A stretch of 16,459 nt of DNA from Deltaproteobacteria bacterium (GTDB taxonomy: Bacteria > Desulfobacterota_B > Binatia > UBA9968). The stretch lies in contig JACPSF010000091.1 of the NCBI GenBank assembly GCA_016193385.1, forward strand, positions 1 to 16,459, read 5' to 3'. The stretch's first letter is position 1, and each line of letters starts with the position of its first letter. The position numbers and the translations under genes were made by a program. Shown piece by piece: positions 1 through 8,126 of this stretch. A model generated the notes under the pieces. It worked only from the letters and a program-made list of their open reading frames with translations. It was not told the origin of the DNA and did not search any database.

Positions 1-393
<393 letters not shown>

Positions 394-408
394 ACCCACA
401 CCCGGACG

Positions 409-2481
409 ATGAAGTTCACCTTTAGTTGGCTGAGGGAGTTTGTCGACGTTAAGAAGTCGCCGCAAGAGACCGCGTACGCGCTCACGATGGCAGGCCTCGA
501 GGTCGAGTCCTTGGCGTCCTTGGGTGGCCAGGAGGACTGGGTGATGGAGGTTGCCGTAACGCCCAACCGGGGAGACTGTCTAGGCATCGTCGGCTTGGCG
601 CGTGAAGTAGCGGCCCTTACCGGAGGCCGATTGAAGCTTCCGCCGGCGCTGCCTCATGCGAAGGGCTCCGGCATGGAACGGCTCGTTGATGTCCAGATCC
701 GAAGCCCGAGCCTGTGCCCCCGCTATTCTGCGCGAATGGTTTCAGGGGTGCGCGTAGCGGACTCTCCCGATTGGATGAGGGTGCGGTTGGAGACTTGCGG
801 GATCCGTGCCATCAACAACGTCGTCGATGTGACGAACTATGTCATGCTGGAGACCGGCCAGCCGCTCCACGCCTTTGACGCGGATCGGCTCGCGACCAAA
901 CGGATCGTAGTCCGCGAGGCTGGCGGCATTGCAAAACTCGTGACCCTAGATGGAACCGAGCGGGAGTTGGCCCCCGGGGATCTGTTGATCTGCGACGGCG
1001 ACGCTCCGATAGCCTTGGCCGGAGTCATGGGCGGAAAAGACTCGGAGGTTCAGTGGGATACGAATGCGGTGCTGCTGGAGGGCGCCCATTTTGATCCCGC
1101 CTGTGTTCGGCGCACCGCAAAACGCCTGGCGATTCACAGTGAGGCCTCCCATCGGTTTGAACGAGGGGTGGATCCTGAGGGGACTCTCTATGCCCTGGAT
1201 CGCGCAGCCTTTCTCTTGGCCGAAGTCGCTGGCGGGGTTCCGGTGAAGGGTATGGTGGACCGATATCCGCGTCGGGTCAAAGCGACGCCAATCGTGCTGC
1301 GCGAGAAGAGGGTGAGCGGGCTTCTGGGGATCGAGCTGCCTCGTCGCGAGGCCGAAAGATTACTCAAATCCCTCGGGATGCAAGTGCAGTCGCGCTCCAA
1401 GATCGGCGCCCGGGTCGTTCCCCCATCGTACCGGCGCGACCTGACGCGGGAGGCCGATCTGATTGAGGAGCTGGCGCGGCTCCACGGCTACGAGAAAATC
1501 CCGTCAACCCTTCCGTGGGTGCGGCCGGTGGGCGCGGGCTATGATTTCCGCTTGCAACGGGAGCGGAAAGTTCGCGCCTTTTTGCTCGGGGAGGGGCTGA
1601 CCGAGATGATCAACCTGCCCTTTACCTCGGTCGAGTTGAACCGGCGTTTCTACGGGCTTTGGGGAGATCGTGGAGCTGCGGTGTCCATCTTGAATCCGCT
1701 GGCACAGGATAAGACGGAACTGCGGCTGAGCCTGATTCCCGGTCTGCTGGAGAACCTGCGCGCCAATTTGGCGCAGAAAGCGCGGAGCTTTCACGCATTT
1801 GATTTAGGCAAGGTTTTCTGTCTCAACGCTCAAAGATCCGCCGAAGAAAAGCAATATTTAGCTGCCCTGCTCTGTGGGGCAAGGGGGCACAGAGGCTTGC
1901 GACTTAAGGAAGAACTGGCCCCGAACCTGCTCGATGCCAAGGGGCTCGTGGAGGGAATTCTCGAGGTGCTCGGCATCGAAGCGCAACCGACATGGTCAGG
2001 GGTGGGCGTCGGCTCCTTCCTCCACCCGGGAAAGGCCGCTGTCTTCGGGTTTGGGGAGCGCGAAATGGGATGCTTAGGGGAGGTCCACCCGGATCTCTGC
2101 GAGGAGCTCGGGCTGGCGCCATTTCTGGTTGTGGAGCTTGACTTTGAGGGTCTGGTTCAGTATGCTCCGCGCCGATTGGCGGCCCGTCCCCTGCCTCGAT
2201 TCCCGTCCGTTGAGCGGGATCTGGCCGTCGTGGTGGACGGAACGTTTCCGGCTCAACGGATTGTCAGTTGGATCAAAGAGCTCAACCACTCCCTGATCGA
2301 AGATGTGCAGGTTTTTGACGAGTATCGGGGTTCTCCAATCCCTGAGGGCAAGAAAAGCTTGGCCTATACGATCTCTTACCGTGCGGAGGATAGAACCTTG
2401 ACCGACGCGGAGGTCAATCAGCTCCATCGCGAACTGGCTGCCCGGATTGGCGACGTCTTCAGAGCGAAACTTAGAGACTAG
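409..2481 (+). CDS. pheT: Phenylalanine--tRNA ligase beta subunit lacking the N-terminal EMAP/OB tRNA-binding domain
   Basis: This is the non-catalytic, editing and tRNA-binding subunit of PheRS. The domains seen are the N-terminal B1 strand region (residues 1-35), the TPNRGDCLGI segment (51-60), the B3/B4 editing module (about 95-270; VVDVTNYVMLE and GQPLHAFD, then HSEASHRFERGVDP), B5 (about 285-375; PPSYRRDLTREADLIEE), a catalytic-like core, and the C-terminal anticodon-binding FDX-ACB domain (about 595-690; RFPSVERDLAVVV and KSLAYTISY). The protein has 690 residues, whereas E. coli PheT has about 795. The deficit lies between MAGLEVES and the TPNR segment, where the roughly 105-residue EMAP-like OB domain normally sits; about 18 residues bridge the gap. 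The frame is uninterrupted, so this is a domain loss rather than a frameshift. The ATG at 409 gives the standard MKF..WLREFV start. Confidence 0.97.
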   Translation: MKFTFSWLREFVDVKKSPQETAYALTMAGLEVESLASLGGQEDWVMEVAVTPNRGDCLGIVGLAREVAALTGGRLKLPPALPHAKGSGMERLVDVQIRSPSLCPRYSARMVSGVRVADSPDWMRVRLETCGIRAINNVVDVTNYVMLETGQPLHAFDADRLATKRIVVREAGGIAKLVTLDGTERELAPGDLLICDGDAPIALAGVMGGKDSEVQWDTNAVLLEGAHFDPACVRRTAKRLAIHSEASHRFERGVDPEGTLYALDRAAFLLAEVAGGVPVKGMVDRYPRRVKATPIVLREKRVSGLLGIELPRREAERLLKSLGMQVQSRSKIGARVVPPSYRRDLTREADLIEELARLHGYEKIPSTLPWVRPVGAGYDFRLQRERKVRAFLLGEGLTEMINLPFTSVELNRRFYGLWGDRGAAVSILNPLAQDKTELRLSLIPGLLENLRANLAQKARSFHAFDLGKVFCLNAQRSAEEKQYLAALLCGARGHRGLRLKEELAPNLLDAKGLVEGILEVLGIEAQPTWSGVGVGSFLHPGKAAVFGFGEREMGCLGEVHPDLCEELGLAPFLVVELDFEGLVQYAPRRLAARPLPRFPSVERDLAVVVDGTFPAQRIVSWIKELNHSLIEDVQVFDEYRGSPIPEGKKSLAYTISYRAEDRTLTDAEVNQLHRELAARIGDVFRAKLRD

Positions 2482-2541
2482 GCGGTTCAATGCGGAGATT
2501 TGTATCGCGTGAAGGCTTATAAGTAGGAAAAGAGGTCAGAG

Positions 2542-2829
2542 ATGACAAAAGCTGATATCATTGCGGGAATTTACGAAAAGGTGGGGTTCTCCAAAAAGGA
2601 AGCGACGGACGTGGTGGAGGCAACCTTCGAGATCATCAAGAGCTCCCTGGAAAGAGGGGAGAAGGTTAAAATATCGGGCTTCGGCAACTTCGTTGTGAAC
2701 AGCAAGCGCCCCCGAAGAGGGCGCAATCCCCAGACCGGAGACGAGATCATTATCGTGGGGAGAAAAGTCCTGACGTTCAAGCCGAGCCAGATTTTGAAGA
2801 AAAACTTGAACAGCATTGCCTCAACTTAG
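2542..2829 (+). CDS. ihfA: Integration host factor alpha-type / HU-family DNA-bending protein
   Basis: This is a 95-residue nucleoid protein of the HU/IHF family. Such proteins act as dimers and bend DNA sharply. The family core is visible: KISGFGNF (43-50) and the beta-arm tip GRNPQTG (60-66). Pro63 of the tip corresponds to the residue that intercalates between base pairs in IHF and HU. Length is normal, and AGAGGT at 2531-2536 is a good ribosome binding site for the ATG. Its position directly after pheT is the classic location of ihfA, which favours IHF-alpha over HU, although the family cannot be split on sequence alone here. IHF often helps sigma-54 activators contact RNA polymerase, and a sigma-54 activator gene lies about 400 bases away. 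That functional link is inference only. Confidence 0.93.
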   Translation: MTKADIIAGIYEKVGFSKKEATDVVEATFEIIKSSLERGEKVKISGFGNFVVNSKRPRRGRNPQTGDEIIIVGRKVLTFKPSQILKKNLNSIAST

Positions 2830-2842
2830 CCCGCAAACCTCC

Positions 2843-3196
2843 ATGGCGGCGCGTTTGCCGGACAAGCTCTATTTCAAGATCGGTGAGGTCAGCCGCATCG
2901 TCGGTGTCAAACCCTATGTCCTGCGCTACTGGGAGACGGAGTTCGACCCGCTGAAACCCGGTAAGGCGCCTTCACGCCACCGCCGGTTTCGGAAGAAAGA
3001 CGTCGAGCTACTGCTCGAGATCAAGCGACTTCTCTATACCGAGGGCTTCACGATCGAGGGTGCGAGGAAGAAACTTAAGGAAGCCAAGAAAGAAGAGCGG
3101 CAGCAACTTAGATTGCCGCTCTCCGAGTCGGCATACCGAAATGCCCTGATCAAAATCAAAAAGGACCTTCAATCGCTGCGCAAGATGCTTTCCTAG
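2843..3196 (+). CDS. MerR-family transcriptional regulator (small, no effector domain)
   Basis: This is a DNA-binding regulator of the MerR type, 117 residues from the ATG at 2843. The winged helix-turn-helix is plain at residues 10-70: [13 protein letters not shown], then [10 protein letters not shown], then [18 protein letters not shown], then [11 protein letters not shown]. The rest is a short basic helical tail (75-117) likely to mediate dimerisation. No cysteine-based metal site or drug-binding domain follows, so the inducer is unknown. A TTG at 2816 would lengthen the protein by nine residues and overlap the end of the preceding gene. I prefer the ATG because homology begins just after it, though neither start has a clear ribosome binding site. 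A small MerR gene behind ihfA is a recurrent arrangement, and co-transcription with pheT-ihfA is likely. It converges on the next gene with a 41-base gap. Confidence 0.88.
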   Translation: MAARLPDKLYFKIGEVSRIVGVKPYVLRYWETEFDPLKPGKAPSRHRRFRKKDVELLLEIKRLLYTEGFTIEGARKKLKEAKKEERQQLRLPLSESAYRNALIKIKKDLQSLRKMLS

Positions 3197-3237
3197 CTCT
3201 CGCCACCCGCCACCGGGGTCCTTCCGGACTTTCGCCT

Positions 3238-4989
3238 TCAGCTCTCCTTGAGAAAGGAGGGCGTAATCTTATGTTTTCTGATCTTGTGCCACAGGTTCTT
3301 GTGATTCAGTCCAAGCAGTTTTGCCGCTTCAACCTGAACGCCGTTGCTCTTCTTTAAGGCCTGAATGATGAGCTCCTTCTCGACGGCCTCCAGCGTCTCG
3401 TTCAGGGAGGCTTTGGTCTCGATCCTATCCGTCTTCACTTCCAGTCCGTTGGCATGCGGGGCGGAGACCTGTCGTGTAGGAGTGAAGGCCAACGGGAGAT
3501 CTTCGGGCTGGATCACGGACCCGTTGGCGAGGAGACAGGCCCGCTCGATGGCATTCTCCAATTCACGGACGTTGCCCGGCCAAGAATAGTTCAAGAGACA
3601 ATCCATCGCGCTTCGAGAGAGCGGTTTCTTCTCCGTCTGGCTTTTCTTGGCTGCCACGGTCAGAAAGTGATCCGCTAAAAAGGGGATGTCGGATTTTCTC
3701 TCGCGCAAGGGAGGGATGCTGATGGTCATGACGTTCAGTCGATGAAAAAGATCCTCGCGGAATCTTCCGGTGCGGACTTCCTGCAAGAGTTCTTTGTTGG
3801 TTGCGGCAATAATGCGCACGTCCACCTGTTTGACCTGGGTTCCGCCGAGCGGGGTGACTTCCTTTTCTTGTAGCACTCTGAGGAGTTTCGCCTGCGTGGA
3901 GGGGCTCATGTCGCCGATCTCATCGAGGAAGACGGTACCTCCGCTGGCCTGCTCGAATTTTCCCGGTTTTTTTCCAGTCGCTCCCGTGAATGCGCCTTTC
4001 TCGTGGCCGAACAGCTCGCTTTCCAGAAGCCCCTCCGGGATGGCCGCGCAGTTGAGCTTGATGAAGGGTTTGTCTTTGCGCCGACTCAAGTGATGGATGG
4101 CGTCGGCGATGATTTCTTTCCCGGTACCGCTTTCCCCCATCAGCAGAACCGTGGAGTCAGTCGGCGCGACTTTGGCCGCCAGGTCCAAGACTTCCGTGAA
4201 AGGCTCGCTGTGGCCGATAATCTCGGGAAACTGCGGCGGGCTTCCCGGATATTCCGTAAAGGTCATAATCACACCGATGAATTCCTGCGGCTCTTTCCTG
4301 AGCTTGAGCGGAGAGGCCTTGACGGAAAGGAGCAGCTCTCTTCCCGACCGCGAGCGGAAGGGGACGCGGTTGTGTCCCCGTTCTTGCTCCTCGCGCAGCA
4401 CGCCGTCGGCAATGCTCAGGAGCACGTTGTTGGAAGGGGACTGACCTAGGAGTTCGCGCAGGCTTTGTTGGCGCGCTTCCGCTAACGAGACTTCGAGCGT
4501 CTCCCGGGCTCTTAGGTTCATTCCCGCAACTCTTCCTTCTTTATCGACGGCCACGATTCCTTCATTGATACCATCGAGCATCTCTCTTGCCTGGACTACC
4601 TCGATGAAAGAGACAAACGCTTGGTCAAACAGGGCGGACAGCGCGCCGACTTCGTTGGCTGCTTTGATCGGAACCGGGTCAGCCTTGGCGTAGCGGATCA
4701 TTTTTTCCGCCTCGAGGATAGCCTTTCTGACCGGCTTGGTGATCCCATAGGCCAGGAAGGCGCCAAACATTCCGGCAAGAAGGGATGACCCTACAATCCC
4801 AAGCCTAAGCAGAAGCAGATCTTTGGAGCTGGGTTGGGGCGGTCGAAAGACCACTTGGGTCAGCGTCATAGCCAGCAGACCCACGCTGAGGGAAACCAAG
4901 ATGAATATCACAGGGATGATAATGATCAGGCGAAGATGAAGATGCTCTTCTGAGGAGCCGCGGGGGAAAGTTTCCTCTTTTTGGTCCAC
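3238..4989 (-). CDS. Membrane-anchored sigma-54-dependent transcriptional activator (2 TM, HAMP, PAS, AAA+, Fis-type HTH)
   Basis: This 583-residue bacterial enhancer-binding protein would remodel the RNA polymerase-sigma-54 closed complex. The order is TM1 (about 20-43), a periplasmic loop of only about 16 residues, TM2 (about 59-82), HAMP-like linker (83-135), PAS-like domain (136-245), AAA+ domain (about 256-500) and Fis-type HTH (about 537-575). The AAA+ domain looks fully competent: Walker A GESGTGKE (285-292), sigma-54-contacting loop GAFTGA (332-337), Walker [10 protein letters not shown] (352-360), [10 protein letters not shown] (410-419) and [16 protein letters not shown] (469-484). 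There is no receiver domain, so it is not a standard response regulator; membrane fixation suggests one-component sensing. The start is GTG at 4989, because an in-frame TGA lies four codons upstream (5001-4999) and no ATG precedes TM1. It is divergent from the pilus operon, which makes it a candidate regulator of that operon or of distant pilin genes. Confidence 0.93.
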   Translation of the reverse strand: MDQKEETFPRGSSEEHLHLRLIIIIPVIFILVSLSVGLLAMTLTQVVFRPPQPSSKDLLLLRLGIVGSSLLAGMFGAFLAYGITKPVRKAILEAEKMIRYAKADPVPIKAANEVGALSALFDQAFVSFIEVVQAREMLDGINEGIVAVDKEGRVAGMNLRARETLEVSLAEARQQSLRELLGQSPSNNVLLSIADGVLREEQERGHNRVPFRSRSGRELLLSVKASPLKLRKEPQEFIGVIMTFTEYPGSPPQFPEIIGHSEPFTEVLDLAAKVAPTDSTVLLMGESGTGKEIIADAIHHLSRRKDKPFIKLNCAAIPEGLLESELFGHEKGAFTGATGKKPGKFEQASGGTVFLDEIGDMSPSTQAKLLRVLQEKEVTPLGGTQVKQVDVRIIAATNKELLQEVRTGRFREDLFHRLNVMTISIPPLRERKSDIPFLADHFLTVAAKKSQTEKKPLSRSAMDCLLNYSWPGNVRELENAIERACLLANGSVIQPEDLPLAFTPTRQVSAPHANGLEVKTDRIETKASLNETLEAVEKELIIQALKKSNGVQVEAAKLLGLNHKNLWHKIRKHKITPSFLKES

Positions 4990-5053
4990 TGGGTCAGATC
5001 AGATAAAACACCATTTAGCAGCCTAAAATGAAGGTTGTCTTCCGTCTATTTAA

Positions 5054-5082
5054 TTGCTTTTTGGCAGTCCCGTTAGTATAAT
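5054..5082 (+). promoter_or_regulatory. Predicted sigma-70 promoter of the pilus/secretion operon
   Basis: The -10 is a perfect TATAAT at 5077-5082. A weak -35, TTGCTT at 5054-5059, lies 17 bases upstream. Predicted transcription would begin near 5089 and give a leader of about 45 bases before the ATG at 5134. The -10 overlaps the -10 of the opposing promoter. A sigma-54-like TTGGCA at 5061-5066 lies in the spacer but has no good GC at -12. Confidence 0.5.
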
Positions 5083-5104
5083 CGCTAAGTTACAGAGATG
5101 TCAA
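5075..5104 (-). promoter_or_regulatory. Predicted sigma-70 promoter of the membrane-bound sigma-54 activator gene
   Basis: Read on the minus strand, there is a perfect TTGACA (5104-5099), an 18-base spacer and TATACT (5080-5075). Predicted transcription starts near 5068 and would give an untranslated leader of about 80 bases before the GTG at 4989. The element shares bases 5077-5080 with the plus-strand TATAAT. Confidence 0.5.
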
Positions 5105-5116
5105 TTAAAATCAGCT

Positions 5117-5133
5117 AGTATTGAACCAAGACT
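5117..5133. promoter_or_regulatory. Imperfect 17-bp palindrome directly before the operon's first start codon
   Basis: The arms are AGTATTG and CAAGACT around a 3-base centre, pairing at six of seven positions. The element ends on the base before the ATG at 5134 and occupies the place where a Shine-Dalgarno sequence would be; none is seen. It could be an operator downstream of the predicted start of transcription or a small leader hairpin. Function is inferred from position only. Confidence 0.3.
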
Positions 5134-6858
5134 ATGAATCTGAAAGAGGACAAGCCGGAACGGGGGCCGGTCGGAAGCAAAGCTCAATCCGCCAAGAGGA
5201 AGGGGATGGGAAGGCTGGCAGTCGAGGCCGGTCTCATTACCGACAGGCAATTGGCCTTGGCGCTCGCCGAAGAAGAAAAAACCGGTAAGTCTCTTCCCGA
5301 TCTCTTCCAGGGGCTTTTTGGTCTGAGCGCTGAAACGATACAGTACCTGATCGCTGAGGAGGCCGGCATCGAGCAGGTAGACCTCACGCGCGCGCGCATC
5401 GATTCAGAGGCGCTAAAAAAAATACCCAGCCAATTTGCTTTGGAGCACAAGCTGATTCCAATTTCCCTATCGCAGAACCGGCTCACCGTGGCCATGGCCA
5501 ACCCCTTTGAACTCTCCACCCTTGATCAGCTCCAATTCATGACGCGACTATATATAGATGCTCGCTTCGCCCCCGAATCGAAAATCAAGGAGGCCGTCGA
5601 GAAGCATTACGGGGCCGGAGGGAACAGCTCGGTTCGTGCGGAGGCGAGAGAGGAAAAAGGCGGGTACACGGACCCTCAGGAGGGGGAGGAGACCGTCGGC
5701 CTCCAGGTCATTCGCCTTGTGGATACGTTGGCAGGGCGCGCCATCCGGGAGGAGGCGACCGACATCCACATCGAACCCGAAGAGAAAAACCTGCGCATCC
5801 GTTTTCGAATTGACGGTGTTCTCCATGGCCGGCCGAACATCAGCAAGGTCCTCCAGCCGGCGGTCACGACCCGCATTAAGATCATGGCGAATATGGACAT
5901 CTCAGAGAATCGCCTGCCTCAGGACGGCCGCATCAGTTTTGCCCTGGAAGGAAGGAGCTACGACCTCCGAGTCTCTACCTTTCCCACCATTTACGGCGAA
6001 AAGATCGTCATGAGAATCCTGGACAAGGAGAGGACGGTCGTGGGCCTCGAAAGCCTCGGATTCTCGCCCTCGGCCCTCGAGGTTTTCAAGAAGGGCGTGC
6101 AGCGGCCGAACGGGATTATTCTGGTTACTGGCCCCACGGGTTCGGGAAAGACGACGACGCTGTATTCGACGCTCGCCTTTGTAACCACCAACGAAAAAAA
6201 CATCATGACGTTGGAAGATCCGGTGGAATATGAGATCGCTGATCTTAACCAGTCTCAGATTAATCCCAAGGCAGGTCTGACATTTGCTTCAGGATTGCGG
6301 GCGATGCTGCGCCAGGATCCCGACATTATTTTGGTAGGGGAGATGCGGGATGCCGAGACGGTGGATGTGGCCATTCGGGCCGCCCTTACGGGCCACCTGG
6401 TGTTCAGCACCCTGCATACGAATGACGCCGTAGGGGCGATTGCGCGTTTGCTTGATATGGACGTGAATCCCTCCCTGATGGCCTCGACTTTCGTTTCCAT
6501 TGTAGGGCAGAGGTTGGTGCGGAAAATCTGTAGCTATTGCAGGGAAGCCGCGCTGCCGGAAAGCTCCCTGCTGCAACTGATCGGCCTCAACCCGCTTCAG
6601 CCTGGGACCACCTTCTATCGCGGCAAAGGGTGTTTGCGCTGTTTTCAAACCGGCTACCGGGGCCGCATCGGGATCTTCGAAATCCTGGCTGTGTCTGCGG
6701 CCATCGCCCAAATGATCGTCCGGCGGAGTTCGGCGCAGATGATTCTGCAGAAAGCCCGAGAAGAGGGCATGACGACCATGATGGAAGATGGTGTCCAAAA
6801 GGCGGCGCGTGGCGTAACGAGCCTGGACGAGGTGGTCCGGGTGGCCTACCAACCGTAG
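5134..6858 (+). CDS. Assembly/secretion ATPase, GspE/PilB family (MshE-like)
   Basis: This is the cytoplasmic hexameric ATPase that powers pilus or pseudopilus assembly at the inner membrane. It has 574 residues, the size of MshE. The N-terminal MshEN-like domain (about 20-165) begins with GRLAVEAGLITDRQLALAL. The NTPase half carries Walker A GPTGSGKTT (333-341), the Asp box region EDPVEYE, Walker B ILVGEMRD, and the His-box region TGHLVFSTLHTND. A tetracysteine zinc site follows (C466/C469 and C500/C503). The C-terminus GVTSLDEVVRVA is typical. In MshEN domains a 24-residue repeat binds c-di-GMP through its first Arg and last Gln; the matching positions here are Gly24 and Glu47, so nucleotide binding may be lost. 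No strong ribosome binding site precedes the ATG. It is the first gene of the operon. PilB, GspE and MshE are not fully separable, but the neighbours favour MshE. Confidence 0.95.
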   Translation: MNLKEDKPERGPVGSKAQSAKRKGMGRLAVEAGLITDRQLALALAEEEKTGKSLPDLFQGLFGLSAETIQYLIAEEAGIEQVDLTRARIDSEALKKIPSQFALEHKLIPISLSQNRLTVAMANPFELSTLDQLQFMTRLYIDARFAPESKIKEAVEKHYGAGGNSSVRAEAREEKGGYTDPQEGEETVGLQVIRLVDTLAGRAIREEATDIHIEPEEKNLRIRFRIDGVLHGRPNISKVLQPAVTTRIKIMANMDISENRLPQDGRISFALEGRSYDLRVSTFPTIYGEKIVMRILDKERTVVGLESLGFSPSALEVFKKGVQRPNGIILVTGPTGSGKTTTLYSTLAFVTTNEKNIMTLEDPVEYEIADLNQSQINPKAGLTFASGLRAMLRQDPDIILVGEMRDAETVDVAIRAALTGHLVFSTLHTNDAVGAIARLLDMDVNPSLMASTFVSIVGQRLVRKICSYCREAALPESSLLQLIGLNPLQPGTTFYRGKGCLRCFQTGYRGRIGIFEILAVSAAIAQMIVRRSSAQMILQKAREEGMTTMMEDGVQKAARGVTSLDEVVRVAYQP

Positions 6859-6918
6859 GAGAAAACGTAAGGATGAAGGGACCATCAAGCCAGCTCGCAG
6901 TCCAGTAGTTAGAGAAAG

Positions 6919-8124
6919 ATGCCGCGGTTTAATTATCGGGCAAGGAATCTGGCGGGACAAAGCGTGGGAGGCGTCATGCTCGCCGACAATGAAGAGCAGC
7001 TCGCCGTGACCTTGCGGGGGATGGACCTGTATCTGGTCGCCGCGAGGCCTGAGAAGGCTTGGTCTGCCATCTATATCACTCGCCCGGTAAAGCTCAGGGA
7101 GATCATCAATTTCACGGTCCACATGTCCACATCCATCGGGGCGGGAATACCCATCCTCCAGGCCCTGGAAGACGTTGAACAACAAACCACCAACAGGCGG
7201 ATGCAGCGAGCTATTCGGGACATCACCGAGAACCTGCGCGGCGGCAGCAGCTATTCGGACGCGCTGGCGCGGCATCCCGTCGTCTTTGGCGATGTCTATG
7301 TGAGCATGGTCCGCGCCGGTGAGGCGAGCGGGACCCTGGATCAGGTGCTTGAGCGCCTGGTCGATTTCCTCGAGTGGCAGGATGCTCTGGCCTCGGAGAT
7401 CCGCCGGGCCTCGATTTACCCGGCTGCGGTTTTGGTCGCGGTCCTGGCTCTCATCGGGGTGCTCTTAGGTTTTGTTTTTCCCCGGATCCTTCCCGTTATC
7501 CACAGCCTCAAGGTCCCGCTCCCGTTCATTACCAGAGCGGTGATTGCGGCAGGTGACTTTGTCCGCTTCGGCTGGTTCTGGATCTTGCTGGGACTAGCGG
7601 GTTTATTTGCCCTCGTCAGGCTGCTCGGGGCCAGCGAGGGAGGGCGGCTGATCATCGACGCGGTCAAGCTAAGAATACCGGTGATTGGTGGGCTGGTGGA
7701 GAAGATCTGTCTTTCCCGCTTTGCTCATCATTTGGGGCTCCTGCTCCGAACCGGGGTGGATATTACGCAGAGCCTCTCCATCACCGCTGAGGTGGTGGGC
7801 AATACGGTCATCGCGCAAGCGGTAAGCGAGGTGAGAGAAAAAGTCATTCAGGGCGGCTCGCTATGGCGCTCGCTTCAGGAAACCGGGGCTTTCCCGCCTC
7901 TGATCGTCCGCATGGTATTCGTGGGCGAGAACACCGGCACGGTCGATAGCAGCTTGGAAAAGGTAACGGCTTTTTATGATCGCGAGATCCCGGCTACGGT
8001 CAAGAAGATGTTCGCGATCATGGAGCCCCTGATTATCGTCATCTTGGCCGGTCTGGTTCTCATGGTGGCCCTGGCAATTTTCGTTCCCCTCTACGATGCC
8101 CTGGGGAAGGTGGGTCGGAGGTAA
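6919..8124 (+). CDS. Inner-membrane platform protein, GspF/PilC family (MshG-like)
   Basis: This polytopic inner-membrane protein forms the base of the pilus or pseudopilus and couples the ATPase to subunit extraction. At 401 residues its length is normal. The N-terminus MPRFNYRARNLAGQSVGG is typical. Two homologous GspF domains are seen (about 68-190 and 270-395), the first with LEDVEQQTTNRRMQRAIRD and the second with GLLLRTGVDITQSL and VGENTGTVDSSLEKV. Hydrophobic spans lie at about 166-192, 217-236 and 369-395. It follows the ATPase by 60 bases, the largest gap in the operon, which contains only an 11-codon reading frame (6873-6908) that I do not call. The last codons overlap a strong Shine-Dalgarno sequence for the next gene. 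Confidence 0.95.
   Translation: MPRFNYRARNLAGQSVGGVMLADNEEQLAVTLRGMDLYLVAARPEKAWSAIYITRPVKLREIINFTVHMSTSIGAGIPILQALEDVEQQTTNRRMQRAIRDITENLRGGSSYSDALARHPVVFGDVYVSMVRAGEASGTLDQVLERLVDFLEWQDALASEIRRASIYPAAVLVAVLALIGVLLGFVFPRILPVIHSLKVPLPFITRAVIAAGDFVRFGWFWILLGLAGLFALVRLLGASEGGRLIIDAVKLRIPVIGGLVEKICLSRFAHHLGLLLRTGVDITQSLSITAEVVGNTVIAQAVSEVREKVIQGGSLWRSLQETGAFPPLIVRMVFVGENTGTVDSSLEKVTAFYDREIPATVKKMFAIMEPLIIVILAGLVLMVALAIFVPLYDALGKVGRR
8117..8122 (+). promoter_or_regulatory. Strong ribosome binding site GGAGGT for the PilM-PilN fusion
   Basis: GGAGGT ends four bases before the ATG at 8127 and overlaps the end of the preceding platform gene. It is the best Shine-Dalgarno match in the operon and fixes the start at 8127. 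Confidence 0.7.
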
Positions 8125-8126
8125 CG

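Noticed and set aside
3197..3237. Small hairpin GTCC-TTCC-GGAC between the convergent merR-type and sigma-54 activator genes as a terminator
   Set aside because: The stem is only four strong pairs and no T tract follows on either strand.
6873..6908. 11-codon reading frame between the ATPase and platform genes
   Set aside because: The product MKGPSSQLAVQ is too short to support, the putative ribosome binding site is very close to the ATG, and it is the tail of a longer shadow frame.
6289..7275. 328-codon minus-strand open frame opposite the ATPase and platform genes
   Set aside because: It lies antisense across two well-identified genes and its His/Pro/Arg-rich product resembles no family; it is a GC-driven shadow.
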